Assembly (NCBI RefSeq): GCF_900113705.1
Contig: NZ_FOQI01000016.1
Coordinates: 62,001 to 126,000 of the forward strand
DNA: 64,000 bases
Reading direction: 5' to 3'
From: Collimonas sp. OK307
GTDB taxonomy: Bacteria; Pseudomonadota; Gammaproteobacteria; Burkholderiales; Burkholderiaceae_D
Shown: positions 45,904-54,635 of the stretch, piece by piece
Layout of the letters: the number at the start of each line of letters is the position of its first letter
Numbering within the stretch: the first letter of the stretch is position 1
The notes under the pieces: model-generated
What the model saw: only the letters and a program-made list of their open reading frames with translations
What the model was told of the DNA's origin: nothing
Databases searched by the model: none
Position numbers and translations under genes: made by a program

Positions 45904-45941
45904 CTATTCAATATTTCAATAGTAATTGAAATATTGAATAG
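45904..45941. promoter_or_regulatory. ArsR operator: perfect 17-bp-arm palindrome
   Basis: Arms CTATTCAATATTTCAAT and its exact complement are separated by AGTA. It lies 12 bp ahead of the arsR start, so repressor binding would block the promoter or transcription start. The length and symmetry suggest a full ArsR dimer site, or two overlapping sites. Confidence 0.85.
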
Positions 45942-46155
45942 ATTCAAATGGTCGTTTAAATTGCTGGAGCAAAGTCAGATTCGAATGTCGGCTCGCAAAA
46001 TGGCTAAGAGCGCAATAACACCTCTACCACGATGCAGATCGGTATGTTACCTTTTGGCAATATAAATCATATGCCGGTCAATTTATCAGATAGAGCTAAA
46101 AATGAGTTTTCATGCACAAATCTGGGTTCATCCATTTGATTGTGAGGTAATTAAC

Positions 46156-46296
46156 ATGGCATCCGTTACCCATGTAGAGACGGTCGTTTCCTGTACGTCG
46201 TCTGAAGCACTCCAGCAAGTCGTAAAGATGGGACTGAAGGACGGTCTGACCTCGACTTTGGCGCGTCTGGACGAGTTTCTTTTAACCCTAAACTAA
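46156..46296 (+). pseudogene. Remnant of an SRPBCC (AHSA1-like) gene
   Basis: A 46-residue frame (MASVTHVETVVSC...LDEFLLTL) resembles only the final strand and helix of AHSA1-type SRPBCC proteins (pattern S-x-E-A-x-x-x-V-x-x-x-G-x-x-x-G, then L-x-R-L-D-E-F-L). The rest of the domain is missing, so it is most likely a decayed gene. It has a GAGGT site and could still be translated. The flanking sequence, 45942-46155 and 46297-46370, holds nothing else recognisable. Confidence 0.5.
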
Positions 46297-46370
46297 GAAT
46301 TGAAAGAACCCCATCCGATGTCGACGCCAAAACACAATCCCAAAGTTGATGCCTATGCTGAAAAGAAATT

Positions 46371-46778
46371 ATGTTTGACCACGTTAAATTCGGAGTCAGT
46401 GACTATGCAGCGAGCAAAGCATTCTTTCTCAAGGCGCTCGAACCGCTCGGCGTAGCTATTGATACGGACTGGCCGCAGACCTGCGGCGTCGAGCTGATTG
46501 GCCCAACGAGTAAGGCTTCATTGTGTCTGTACCAAACCGAAGAGAAACCGGCGCGTCTTCACTTAGCGTTCGCGGCCAAGAATCGCCAGCAAGTGGATGC
46601 TTTCTATCGCGCAGCTCTTGAGGCAGGTGGCAAAGATAATGGTGCGCCTGGTCTACGCCCGCGCTATCACGCGAACTACTATGCAGCTTTTGTCATTGGT
46701 CCGGACGGACACAACATCGAAGTGGTTTGCCAAGAATACGACGAAGAGTCTGCCGGCCTGGCCATGCTGCCGCGCTGA
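46371..46778 (+). CDS. VOC-family (glyoxalase/bleomycin-resistance fold) protein
   Basis: 135-aa single-chain vicinal-oxygen-chelate protein with FDHVKFGVSDYAASKAFFLKAL and YYAAFVIGPDGHNIEVVCQ, the paired beta-alpha-beta-beta-beta modules. Substrate unknown. No strong ribosome-binding site is visible. Confidence 0.88.
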   Translation: MFDHVKFGVSDYAASKAFFLKALEPLGVAIDTDWPQTCGVELIGPTSKASLCLYQTEEKPARLHLAFAAKNRQQVDAFYRAALEAGGKDNGAPGLRPRYHANYYAAFVIGPDGHNIEVVCQEYDEESAGLAMLPR

Positions 46779-46818
46779 TTTGCAGGAACAACACCAACGC
46801 CGCTCCGCGCGTAACTGC

Positions 46819-47799
46819 TCATGGCTGCTGCCGTGCGAAGAAGTCCCAGATCATCGCCGGTCCATTTGGATTCATCGGCGATGGGCCGAGTAGGCGCGGA
46901 CGGCGCCAGTATGGCTGCGGCATCCCGTGTCCGCCGCCGTGAACGGTAACCAGTTCGACTTCTACTTTGGCGTTCTTATGCCAGTCGAGCAATTCGACGC
47001 CGACGCCATCGGTCATTGCGCTCCGGTTCGCCGCAGGCACGCCAGCGAGCTGGTTGAGTTCCGCAAAATATTGACCGGAATCGTGCGATGAACGCACCTT
47101 TCCGCCTTTGAAGAACAAGCCGAACAGGCTGGACTCCCCGCCATTGAACGGGACCAGCGGATCCTTGGTGCCGTTCATGATCATCACCGATGTGCCTTGC
47201 CCCGCTGGCTTGCATTTGAAATTTTCCGGCGTGTGCACATTGGCCGATACCGCAGCGACCGCGCGAAATCGGGCCGGTGACTCAACTGCGAGGCGGATCG
47301 ACATGAAGCCGCCGGACGAAACGCCGGTCGCAAACACCCGATGCGGATCGGCGCCGATGTCGGTGATGAGCCGGTCGACGACGGCGTCCAGAAAGCCGAC
47401 GTCATCGACCTCGTGTCCGTTCACGCTGAAGTCGCCGACCTTGCTGCAATCGTCCCAGTCGAAGCTGTACGAATCGGGATAGACGACGGCGAAGCCATGT
47501 TGATCGGCAAGGCGCTCGAATCCATACCCGGACTCGATCCGAATTTGCGCGCCGTCCTGGCCCGAGCCGTGCATCACCAATACCAGCGGCGCACCTTTCG
47601 GTAGCCCGCGTGGCACATAGCTCAGGTATGTGCGCTTGAGGCCGCCAACGTCAATCACCCCCTTGCTCAGCGTGCCCGACAGCTGAGGAACAAGCGGCTC
47701 GGGTGAATAAACGAAGTAGCCAAACAGCGCGCCGCACAGGGCGACGACGCCGACCAGGCTCACCAGGCAATAGGCGAGAAATCGCAACACGCGCTTCAT
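46819..47799 (-). CDS. PHB-depolymerase/feruloyl-esterase-like alpha/beta hydrolase (LpqC family)
   Basis: 326-aa hydrolase with an N-terminal membrane or signal segment (residues 5-31). Nucleophile Ser161 is in G-V-S-S-G; an Asp in GTKDPLVPF and a His in HGGGHGMPQ complete the triad. Members of this group cleave polyesters or feruloyl esters extracellularly. It is last in a minus-strand operon and overlaps the upstream membrane-protein gene (ATGA). Confidence 0.87.
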   Translation of the reverse strand: MKRVLRFLAYCLVSLVGVVALCGALFGYFVYSPEPLVPQLSGTLSKGVIDVGGLKRTYLSYVPRGLPKGAPLVLVMHGSGQDGAQIRIESGYGFERLADQHGFAVVYPDSYSFDWDDCSKVGDFSVNGHEVDDVGFLDAVVDRLITDIGADPHRVFATGVSSGGFMSIRLAVESPARFRAVAAVSANVHTPENFKCKPAGQGTSVMIMNGTKDPLVPFNGGESSLFGLFFKGGKVRSSHDSGQYFAELNQLAGVPAANRSAMTDGVGVELLDWHKNAKVEVELVTVHGGGHGMPQPYWRRPRLLGPSPMNPNGPAMIWDFFARQQP

Positions 47800-48233
47800 T
47801 GCGCAGCTTCAACCGTCCGACCGGAAAAAGGCGGACTCCAGGGATCCGCTGACTTCAACACGTAGTGCTTGTACACATAGCGCCACGGCATGGTGAGGTA
47901 GACCAGCACGACGAACGAGCAATTGACGATCGCACTCATTTGCGGCGCGTCGATATGACCCGACAAGATCTGCGGCAGCGCGACAATGCTCAGCCAGATA
48001 GTCTTCCAAAGTGCTTCCCACAGCAGAATCGGAAGCATTTGAAGTGGATAGCGCAAACCCAGGGCGCAGAGCAGCGAAAACGCGGCGAGCATGCAGGAAA
48101 CCGTGCCCTCCATGAACTCCCAATGCTGACTCTCGTGGATGATGCCAGGCCAGACGAGCAGGCAGAGTCCGGCGACGATAAACAGGTACAGCGCTCTGAG
48201 CACATAAAGGCGAAACGACGAGACTTCGTTCAT
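47796..48233 (-). CDS. Uncharacterised four-TM membrane protein
   Basis: 145-aa protein with four hydrophobic segments (about residues 8-28, 44-60, 66-84, 102-116) and a polar C-terminal tail. I do not recognise a named family. Its 3' end overlaps the esterase gene by four bases, and a 59-bp gap separates it from the small coiled-coil gene upstream, so it belongs to the same operon. Confidence 0.75.
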   Translation of the reverse strand: MNEVSSFRLYVLRALYLFIVAGLCLLVWPGIIHESQHWEFMEGTVSCMLAAFSLLCALGLRYPLQMLPILLWEALWKTIWLSIVALPQILSGHIDAPQMSAIVNCSFVVLVYLTMPWRYVYKHYVLKSADPWSPPFSGRTVEAAQ

Positions 48234-48292
48234 TCTGACTACTCCTGATTGCCGACGGGCAGCGTAGGTTGGAAAAGAGGACTTCTATTGAC

Positions 48293-48550
48293 TTACTCGA
48301 CTTCCTTGAGAATTTTTTCGAGCGCCCCGAGCCGGGCCTGAATGTCCGCCAGCGCCCGACTGGACGAGGCGAGTGCCGCGACCGTCTCGGCCTGGGCTGA
48401 GGCGGCCTTGGCGGCGAGTTCGCGGTAGGCCTCGTCTTGCCCGAGGCGCACCCTGGCCTGCAGGACTGCGGACACGTATTTCATGAAAAACACAATCACA
48501 ACGGCGGCAGCCGGGAAGAAGAACGCCGCAAAAAAAACATTTTCAGACAT
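48293..48550 (-). CDS. Small membrane-anchored coiled-coil protein
   Basis: 85-aa protein with one N-terminal TM helix (residues 5-26) and a predicted coiled coil (residues 40-85, heptad-like Ala/Leu spacing). No family recognised. It lies 8 bp after the winged-helix regulator stop, implying co-transcription. Confidence 0.68.
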   Translation of the reverse strand: MSENVFFAAFFFPAAAVVIVFFMKYVSAVLQARVRLGQDEAYRELAAKAASAQAETVAALASSSRALADIQARLGALEKILKEVE

Positions 48551-48558
48551 GATTACCT

Positions 48559-48894
48559 CTACGTTTCAGGGTTGGTTTTCAGGGATTTCGCCGCCTCGGC
48601 AATGACCGGGGGCGAGAGTTCAAATGTGAAACTGTTCACTTCAAAATAGTTGAGCGCCTTGCCATCGTCGGACAGTTCAAGCCGGCTGCTGACCAGGCCG
48701 GCCGCCTCGAGCTTCTGAAGGTGCAGGTGCAGCAAGGGACGACTGATGCCAATTTCGCGCGCGAGCTGACTGACGTAATTGCGCCCATTTGTGGCTAGCA
48801 AGGCAATGATGCGCAACCTGTGCGGATTGTCCAGCGCGGCCAGGATTGCCAGCAACTGGTCACCGGAGAGTGATGAATGTGTTTTCTCTTTCAT
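48559..48894 (-). CDS. Winged-helix (ArsR-like) transcriptional regulator
   Basis: 111-aa regulator: LLAILAALDNPHRLRIIALLATNGRNYVSQLAREIGISRPLLHLHLQKLEAAGLV is an ArsR/HTH_20-type winged helix. No cysteine or histidine metal-sensor cluster is seen. ATG 48894 is chosen over a longer frame because an inverted repeat overlaps the start region. It heads a four-gene operon ending in an esterase. Confidence 0.82.
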   Translation of the reverse strand: MKEKTHSSLSGDQLLAILAALDNPHRLRIIALLATNGRNYVSQLAREIGISRPLLHLHLQKLEAAGLVSSRLELSDDGKALNYFEVNSFTFELSPPVIAEAAKSLKTNPET

Positions 48895-48914
48895 GTGTAA
48901 AGAATATATTACAC
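48895..48914. promoter_or_regulatory. Inverted repeat at the start of the winged-helix operon
   Basis: GTGTAA / TTACAC arms with an 8-nt AT-rich spacer abut the start codon; a candidate autoregulatory operator. Confidence 0.45.
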
Positions 48915-49312
48915 GTATCAGAAAGTAAAGCACATTGTTGATTGATTGTGTCAAATTTGCCATGCACGTGTGACTTAAAGCATTGGATTGCAACGAATGC
49001 GGTTTTTACGCTTATTCGGCGATACCAGGCCCGCTGGCGAATGAAGTCGGTCGCGCTGACTTTTTCCGAGTTTACGGACACCCTAGCTATCCTAATGTAC
49101 CGGGCTAACCTGCAAATCCAGCGAGCGCCTTCCGCCGCCGCCGAGCAGTCAAGTTGAGCATCCACTTTCTCGATGCTCGAAAGACGGCAACGGGTCGTGA
49201 GCAGCGATTCATCAGTTCAGGAGCAGTTGCTTCCTGTTCCTGCAACGAACGTGCAACACCGTGACTCGTCCGGGAATTCATCTATGATTACGGATACCAA
49301 TGGACGCGCGAC
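48915..49312. other. Intergenic region without identifiable gene
   Basis: About 400 bp between divergent units. A 71-codon open frame on the plus strand (48942-49157) has no recognisable family or ribosome-binding site and is treated as spurious. It probably contains promoters for both neighbours. Confidence 0.5.
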
Positions 49313-50062
49313 ATGGTTACCGCAACATTTCGTTTCTACGAGGAATTAAATACGTTCCTGCCCAGCGAACGGCGCAAGCGCGCGTTTGATGTCGTATCCG
49401 CTCGTGCTGCCTCCACCAAGCACATGATCGAGGCGCTAGGGGTACCGCACACCGAGGTCGAGCTGGTGCTAGTCAATGGCGAGACTGTCGATTTCGACCG
49501 ACTGCTGCGGGACGGCGACCGCGTTTCCGTTTATCCCAAATTTGAAACACTCGATATCACGCCGCTGTTGCGCGTGCGCGACCATCCATTGCGCACGAAC
49601 CGCTTCATCGCCGACGCACATCTGGGTGGCCTGGCTCATCTGTTGCGCATGGCTGGCTTCGACACGCTTTACGACAATAATTTCCTCGATAGCGTGATTG
49701 CTTCCATCGCGGAAAAAGAGGCGCGGATCGTACTCACCCGCGACCGTGAACTCCTCAAGCGTCGCATCATCACGCATGGCTGTTATGTGCACGCGCTCAA
49801 GCCGGCACAACAATTGAAGGAAATCTTCGAGCGCCTGGACCTGGCGCGCAGCGCGCGGCCCTTCACATTATGCTTGCAGTGCAACGCACCTTTGCGGAGC
49901 ATCGAAAAAGCACTGGTGGAAGAGCGGTTGCCGCCGAAGGTGCGCGCACATTTTGATCGATTCAGCACATGCGATCTCTGCCAGCGTGTGTTTTGGGAGG
50001 GGACGCACTGGCGAAGCATGCAAGCGTTGCTGGCCGAACTCATGGTGACAAAACGATCCTGA
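49313..50062 (+). CDS. Mut7-C RNase-like protein with N-terminal ubiquitin-like fold
   Basis: 249-aa two-domain protein. Residues 1-80 form a MoaD/ubiquitin-like beta-grasp (FRFYEELNTFLP ... VSVYPKFE). Residues 95-245 are a Mut7-C PIN-like RNase domain with Asp101 in FIADAHLGGLAHLLRMAGFDT, later acidic residues, and a zinc ribbon CLQC ... CDLC. This fused architecture is widespread but uncharacterised; an RNA-degrading role is inferred from fold. Confidence 0.85.
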   Translation: MVTATFRFYEELNTFLPSERRKRAFDVVSARAASTKHMIEALGVPHTEVELVLVNGETVDFDRLLRDGDRVSVYPKFETLDITPLLRVRDHPLRTNRFIADAHLGGLAHLLRMAGFDTLYDNNFLDSVIASIAEKEARIVLTRDRELLKRRIITHGCYVHALKPAQQLKEIFERLDLARSARPFTLCLQCNAPLRSIEKALVEERLPPKVRAHFDRFSTCDLCQRVFWEGTHWRSMQALLAELMVTKRS

Positions 50063-50124
50063 TCCTTGACTTGCGGACGCCATCGCCTACCTTGTCATAA
50101 CAAGCAAACCCACGGAGGAGAGAC

Positions 50125-50529
50125 ATGATGAGTGCAATTCGACCGGTATTGCTACTTGCTGCGAGCCTGTTGGCGGCACAGCTTGGCGCGGATGTGTATG
50201 CCCAAGACTCAACAACGCGAACAGAATTGAAGCGCGCGGATCTGACTGGCGCGCCCGGCATGGAAGTAATCAGCTCGATTATCGAAATCAAGCCTGGAAC
50301 CGAATCCCCGAAGCATTTGCATCATGGTGTCGAATCGGGCTACGTGCTTCAGGGAACGATGATTCAACCCCCCGGGAAGGAACCTGTGATGCTGGAAACC
50401 GGAACGCCTATTCTGAATCTTCGAGACGTTCCTCATGCCGGCTTCAAGGTTGTCGGAGACAAGTCGCTCAAGCTCTTTACCGTTCATGTCGTCGATAAAG
50501 ACAAACCCCTATACGATTATGTGAAATAG
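50125..50529 (+). CDS. Exported cupin-domain protein
   Basis: 134-aa small cupin with an N-terminal signal peptide (residues 1-26, ending VYAQ). Cupin motif 1 is visible in HLHHGVESGYVLQG (metal-binding His and Glu) and a second His in VPHAGFKVV. GGAGGAG precedes the start. Substrate unknown; it sits beside a LysR gene on the opposite strand. Confidence 0.85.
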   Translation: MMSAIRPVLLLAASLLAAQLGADVYAQDSTTRTELKRADLTGAPGMEVISSIIEIKPGTESPKHLHHGVESGYVLQGTMIQPPGKEPVMLETGTPILNLRDVPHAGFKVVGDKSLKLFTVHVVDKDKPLYDYVK

Positions 50530-50566
50530 TGGCGCGTGCCATGTTTGCTCCGTTTGGGCCGGGCTT

Positions 50567-51448
50567 CTAGGTATTCCCAAGAGACCATGCCGGCGCTGCG
50601 ACCGGTTCCGGCATGTTCAAGACCAACTGGCCAAACTCAAGGGCTGCAGGTGTCTTGCCGCTGCCGCTCCAGATCAGAGCGAAATCGGCATTCGGTAACG
50701 TCGGCAAGCCGTATTCACCGTCGACGATTTTCATTCCCGGTTCCAGATCGTCGCGCGTCAGCACGGTGACTGCCAGTCCTCCCAACACAGCTGCGCGCAG
50801 ACCCTGCTGGCTCGGCGATGTGAAAACCACGTGCCATTCGACCGCCGTGCGGTCCAGCGCGGTGATGCCGGCCTGGCGGTAGATGCATGGCGCCGGAAAG
50901 AACGCTAACGGCAGAGACGCGCCGTCTGGTTTCTCGAATATTTCGGCGGCAACCCAAACCAGTTGCGTTTGCCGAACTACTGTACCGTCCTCGCTTTTCG
51001 GCACCGATATCACCACTGCCAGATCCAGTTCGTTGGCGTCGACCATCGCGCGTAAATCGAGATTCATGGTGACATGCACGTCGAGCCGCACTGCGGGAAA
51101 CGCGCGGGCGAACTGGCACAAGAGCGGCGGCAACCGCTCACCCATGAAATTTTCCGGCACGCCGAATCGCACTACGCCCGACACCGGCGACGGCCGAAAG
51201 CGTCTGGCCATGGCATCGAGCGTATGCAGAATCTGTTCCGCGTAGCGCAGGAAATCTTCGCCGTCCTCGGTCAGGGTCAGCTTGCGTGTCGTCCGATGCA
51301 ATAGCGGGCGGCCGGTCTGTTCTTCAAGTCGCCGGATTTGATGGCTGATCGCAGATTGCGTCAGGTGCAGCTGTTGCGCCGCGCGGGTGAATCCCCCGGT
51401 TTCGTTGACTGCGACAAAGGCGCGCAGGAGTGTCGGATCGAAGTCCAT
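50567..51448 (-). CDS. LysR-family regulator
   Basis: 293-aa LysR protein with HTH TGGFTRAAQQLHLTQSAISHQIRRLEEQTGRPLLHRTTRKL. It is divergent from the DHA2 transporter gene 150 bp away, which is probably its target. Confidence 0.88.
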   Translation of the reverse strand: MDFDPTLLRAFVAVNETGGFTRAAQQLHLTQSAISHQIRRLEEQTGRPLLHRTTRKLTLTEDGEDFLRYAEQILHTLDAMARRFRPSPVSGVVRFGVPENFMGERLPPLLCQFARAFPAVRLDVHVTMNLDLRAMVDANELDLAVVISVPKSEDGTVVRQTQLVWVAAEIFEKPDGASLPLAFFPAPCIYRQAGITALDRTAVEWHVVFTSPSQQGLRAAVLGGLAVTVLTRDDLEPGMKIVDGEYGLPTLPNADFALIWSGSGKTPAALEFGQLVLNMPEPVAAPAWSLGNT

Positions 51449-51600
51449 AGCCTTTGATAAATGATGATTATTAATGAATGACAGGAAATTAAATCATTTC
51501 TATCATAGAGGAAATTCACCCACAATGTTTCCCATGATCCAATCCAGCGGTGCTGGCAGCGCTACCGGATTGCCAAAACTAAACGTGGAAAGAACTTGCA

Positions 51601-53160
51601 ATGACCCTCTCTCACTCAAGTAAAAATAGAATTGCGTTGGCGGCCGTCTGCCTGACCGCGCTGATGTTCGGCCTTGAAATTTCCAGCGTACCGGTGATAT
51701 TGCCTACCCTTGAAAAGGTATTGCATGGCAATTTCAAAGACATGCAATGGATCATGAATGCCTACACGATTGCCTGTACTACAGTGCTGATGGCCGCAGG
51801 AACGCTGGCTGACCGATATGGCCGAAAGCGCATCTTCGTTATCAGCCTGGCCTTGTTCGGTATCACATCCTTGCTTTGCGGTCTGGCGCAAGACGCGCCG
51901 GTTTTGATCGTCAGCCGCTTCCTGCAAGGCATGAGTGGCGGCGCGATGTTGATTTGCCTGACCGCTGTTCTTTCGCATCAGTTCCAAGAGGGAGTGGAAC
52001 GTAGTAAAGCTTTTGCCGTATGGGGAGTTGTGTTCGGTGTCGGCCTGGGTTTCGGACCGATCATCGGCGGCATGATCGTTGTTTTATCCAGCTGGCATTG
52101 GGTGTTCCTGGTTCATGTTCCGCTCACCGTCCTGACGCTGATGCTGGTGTTTAGCAGCGTGGACGAATCCAGCGATCCTCATGCGAAGAAACTGGACATC
52201 CTGGGCATCGTCACCTTGTCGATGTCGGTATTCGGCCTGACCTACTTTATTACGCAGGGACCCGATCTCGGCTTCACCAGTAACGCCGCCGTCGGCATCC
52301 TGGTTGCTACGGCAACAGGTTTCATCATTTTCATATTCGTGGAAAAAATCAATCCTCATCCGATGTTTGATTTTTCAGTGTTCAGGATACGCAAATTTTC
52401 AGGCGCGATCATCGGTTCCATCGGTATGAATTTCAGTTTTTGGCCATTCATGATTTATTTGCCGATTTATTTCCAAAGCGGCCTCGGCTACGACATCGTA
52501 ACGGCTGGATTGTCTTTGCTGGCTTATACGCTTCCTACCTTGGTGATTCCGCCTTTGGCAGAACGTCTTTCGCTCCGCTATCAGCCACGCATTGTGATTC
52601 CTTTGGGGCTGTTCACGATCGGCCTGGGCTTTATCTTGCTCAAGTACGGCAGTGCCGCTGACCATGCCAGCTGGCTGACCATGCTTCCCGGTTCCCTGCT
52701 GGCTGGTATGGGATTAGGGTTGACCAACACGCCTGTGACCAACACAACCACCGGTTCGGTTCCGACTAACCGCGCCGGGATGGCTTCGGGCATAGACATG
52801 AGTGCCAGATTGATTTCATTGGCCATCAACATCGCCCTGATGGGTTTCATCCTGCTGGAAGGAATCCTGTCTTCTTTAGAGAGTGCTTTTCCGGAATTCC
52901 CCGATACTTTGCAGTTGCGTTCTTTGGCCAAAAAAATAGCATCGGGAAGCTTCACATCTCTCAAGCAGGATTTTCCGGAGCTGTTCTCTTTGGATTCGTC
53001 CGGAACGATTGTCCATGCAGCTCTTATGCATGGTTTTGGTTTGGTGATGCTGTACGGAGGCATTGGTGTTTGGGTGTTGGCCGCGATCAGTTTTATGATC
53101 TTTGGTCCTGAGAAGGCGTTGTCTAACAAAATCGGCAGGAAAATTACAGAGTCCCTGTGA
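51601..53160 (+). CDS. DHA2-family (14-TM) MFS drug exporter
   Basis: 519-aa transporter with 14 hydrophobic segments. LADRYGRKRIFV is motif A and the motif C glycines (GVVFGVGLGFGPIIGG) mark an antiporter. Related to EmrB/QacA-type exporters but without a neighbouring EmrA adaptor. Paired with the divergent LysR gene; substrate unknown. Confidence 0.88.
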   Translation: MTLSHSSKNRIALAAVCLTALMFGLEISSVPVILPTLEKVLHGNFKDMQWIMNAYTIACTTVLMAAGTLADRYGRKRIFVISLALFGITSLLCGLAQDAPVLIVSRFLQGMSGGAMLICLTAVLSHQFQEGVERSKAFAVWGVVFGVGLGFGPIIGGMIVVLSSWHWVFLVHVPLTVLTLMLVFSSVDESSDPHAKKLDILGIVTLSMSVFGLTYFITQGPDLGFTSNAAVGILVATATGFIIFIFVEKINPHPMFDFSVFRIRKFSGAIIGSIGMNFSFWPFMIYLPIYFQSGLGYDIVTAGLSLLAYTLPTLVIPPLAERLSLRYQPRIVIPLGLFTIGLGFILLKYGSAADHASWLTMLPGSLLAGMGLGLTNTPVTNTTTGSVPTNRAGMASGIDMSARLISLAINIALMGFILLEGILSSLESAFPEFPDTLQLRSLAKKIASGSFTSLKQDFPELFSLDSSGTIVHAALMHGFGLVMLYGGIGVWVLAAISFMIFGPEKALSNKIGRKITESL

Positions 53161-53198
53161 TCGTCGACGTTCGAGTATAAATGCCGAAAAGTCTGCGG

Positions 53199-54482
53199 CT
53201 AAAACGCCTCTCGCGTGCAAACAATCGTCGCTTGCACAGGCTTGGGAAAAAACTGCAGCGCAATCAGCGCACAAGCACTTCCGATCAACCACACTGCCTG
53301 CCAGTTGCCGAGTGTGAGGATGTGCGGAATCGCTAACGGTGTCAGGAAGCACATCACGAACACACTGGTATTCGCCATGCCGAGCGCAGTGCCGGCGTTG
53401 TGCGCACCGGCGATCGTCGCCAGTTCGGTATAGGCGACCCCGTGCCAGGCCGAGACGCTGACACCGGTCAGCACCAGCATGACGATCAGCAGCGCTGCCA
53501 TGGCCGGGCCGACTGTCGGCAACTGACTAGTCAGCGTTACCAGTGCAGCCAGTGCGGCGAAGGCAATCGCGCTGGTGATGGTGCAGAAGCGCAGGAATTC
53601 GCGCCGGTTGCGGTTGCGGTCGGTCCAGCGGCCGCTCCACACGCGCATGACCATGGCGCCGCATTGCAGTGCCGCCATGGAGGTGGTGATGGCAGCGATG
53701 CCGGCATGGCTGAAATCGTGCAGGAACACCGTGCCGAACGACAGTATTGCAAACTGCGGCGCACACAGGATGCCGATCGCGGCGACGATGCGCCACAGCT
53801 GGCGATCCTTTAGTGGTGAAGGTGATGGTGACAATGTGGTGTGGCCGACCTGCGCTTTATCTGGAGCGGTTGCGGCCGGTTCATATAGCCAGAGCCAGGT
53901 GAAAAACAGCGTCACGCTGCAGAACAAGGCGAGTACGCCGTACACCGAGGCAAAGCCGAAATGGGTCGCCAGTGATGGCAAGATCAATGCGCCGGTAGCA
54001 CCACCCAGAGGCACCGCGGTTTGGCGTATGCTCATCGCCATTCCGCGTTCACCTTCACCGAACCAGGTCATCACCGCGCGGCCGCTGGAGCCGTTGACGC
54101 TGCCGCCAAGCAGGCCGACCAACAGCAAGCCGGCGCCGAGCGGCGGCAGGCCTGGCACGTAGCCGGGAGTCGGCGCAACGAACATGGCCATCAACGCCAA
54201 TGCCACGGCAGTGGTGGCGAGGCCGGACAACAATACCGGACGGTCGCCCCAGCGATCGGTCAGCAGGCCCCATGGCAATTCGCTTATCGCGATGCCGAGA
54301 CCCATCAGGCCCAGCACCAGACCGAGTTCGGCGTTGCCGAGATGATAACCAGAGCGTATCAATACCGCAGTTGTCGGAATGCCACTGAAAGCTGCCGAAA
54401 AACTGGCGTTGGCCGCTACGCCAACGCCCAGGACTTTCCAGCGATGGCGGCGGTTATGGTTATTGGTGAAAGATTGAGACAT
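53199..54482 (-). CDS. MFS transporter
   Basis: 427-aa 12-TM major-facilitator protein with LTDRWGDRPVLL after TM2 and motif-like RQTAVPLGGATGALILP in TM5. No subfamily can be fixed. It is divergent from a LysR gene (153 bp between starts), which likely controls it. Confidence 0.86.
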   Translation of the reverse strand: MSQSFTNNHNRRHRWKVLGVGVAANASFSAAFSGIPTTAVLIRSGYHLGNAELGLVLGLMGLGIAISELPWGLLTDRWGDRPVLLSGLATTAVALALMAMFVAPTPGYVPGLPPLGAGLLLVGLLGGSVNGSSGRAVMTWFGEGERGMAMSIRQTAVPLGGATGALILPSLATHFGFASVYGVLALFCSVTLFFTWLWLYEPAATAPDKAQVGHTTLSPSPSPLKDRQLWRIVAAIGILCAPQFAILSFGTVFLHDFSHAGIAAITTSMAALQCGAMVMRVWSGRWTDRNRNRREFLRFCTITSAIAFAALAALVTLTSQLPTVGPAMAALLIVMLVLTGVSVSAWHGVAYTELATIAGAHNAGTALGMANTSVFVMCFLTPLAIPHILTLGNWQAVWLIGSACALIALQFFPKPVQATIVCTREAF

Positions 54483-54560
54483 TGAAATTCTCCTGTAACG
54501 GGATGGGCCGGCGAACCAACAAGAGCGGCAATCACAACTCTTGCTTCAAGCCCTTGCGGC

Positions 54561-54583
54561 AAGTATCGCTTTGCGTGATACTT
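54561..54583. promoter_or_regulatory. Inverted repeat between the MFS and LysR genes
   Basis: AAGTATC / GATACTT arms separated by 9 nt, in the divergent region, 53 bp before the LysR start: a plausible LysR recognition site. Confidence 0.5.
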
Positions 54584-54635
54584 TTGAATATCAGATAGTT
54601 TCGAATCAATTGTTTTGAAAAACGGGATGGTTGTC

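Noticed and set aside
48942-49157. 71-codon frame, possible transposase fragment
   Set aside because: No DDE motif, no inverted repeats and no similarity I can support.
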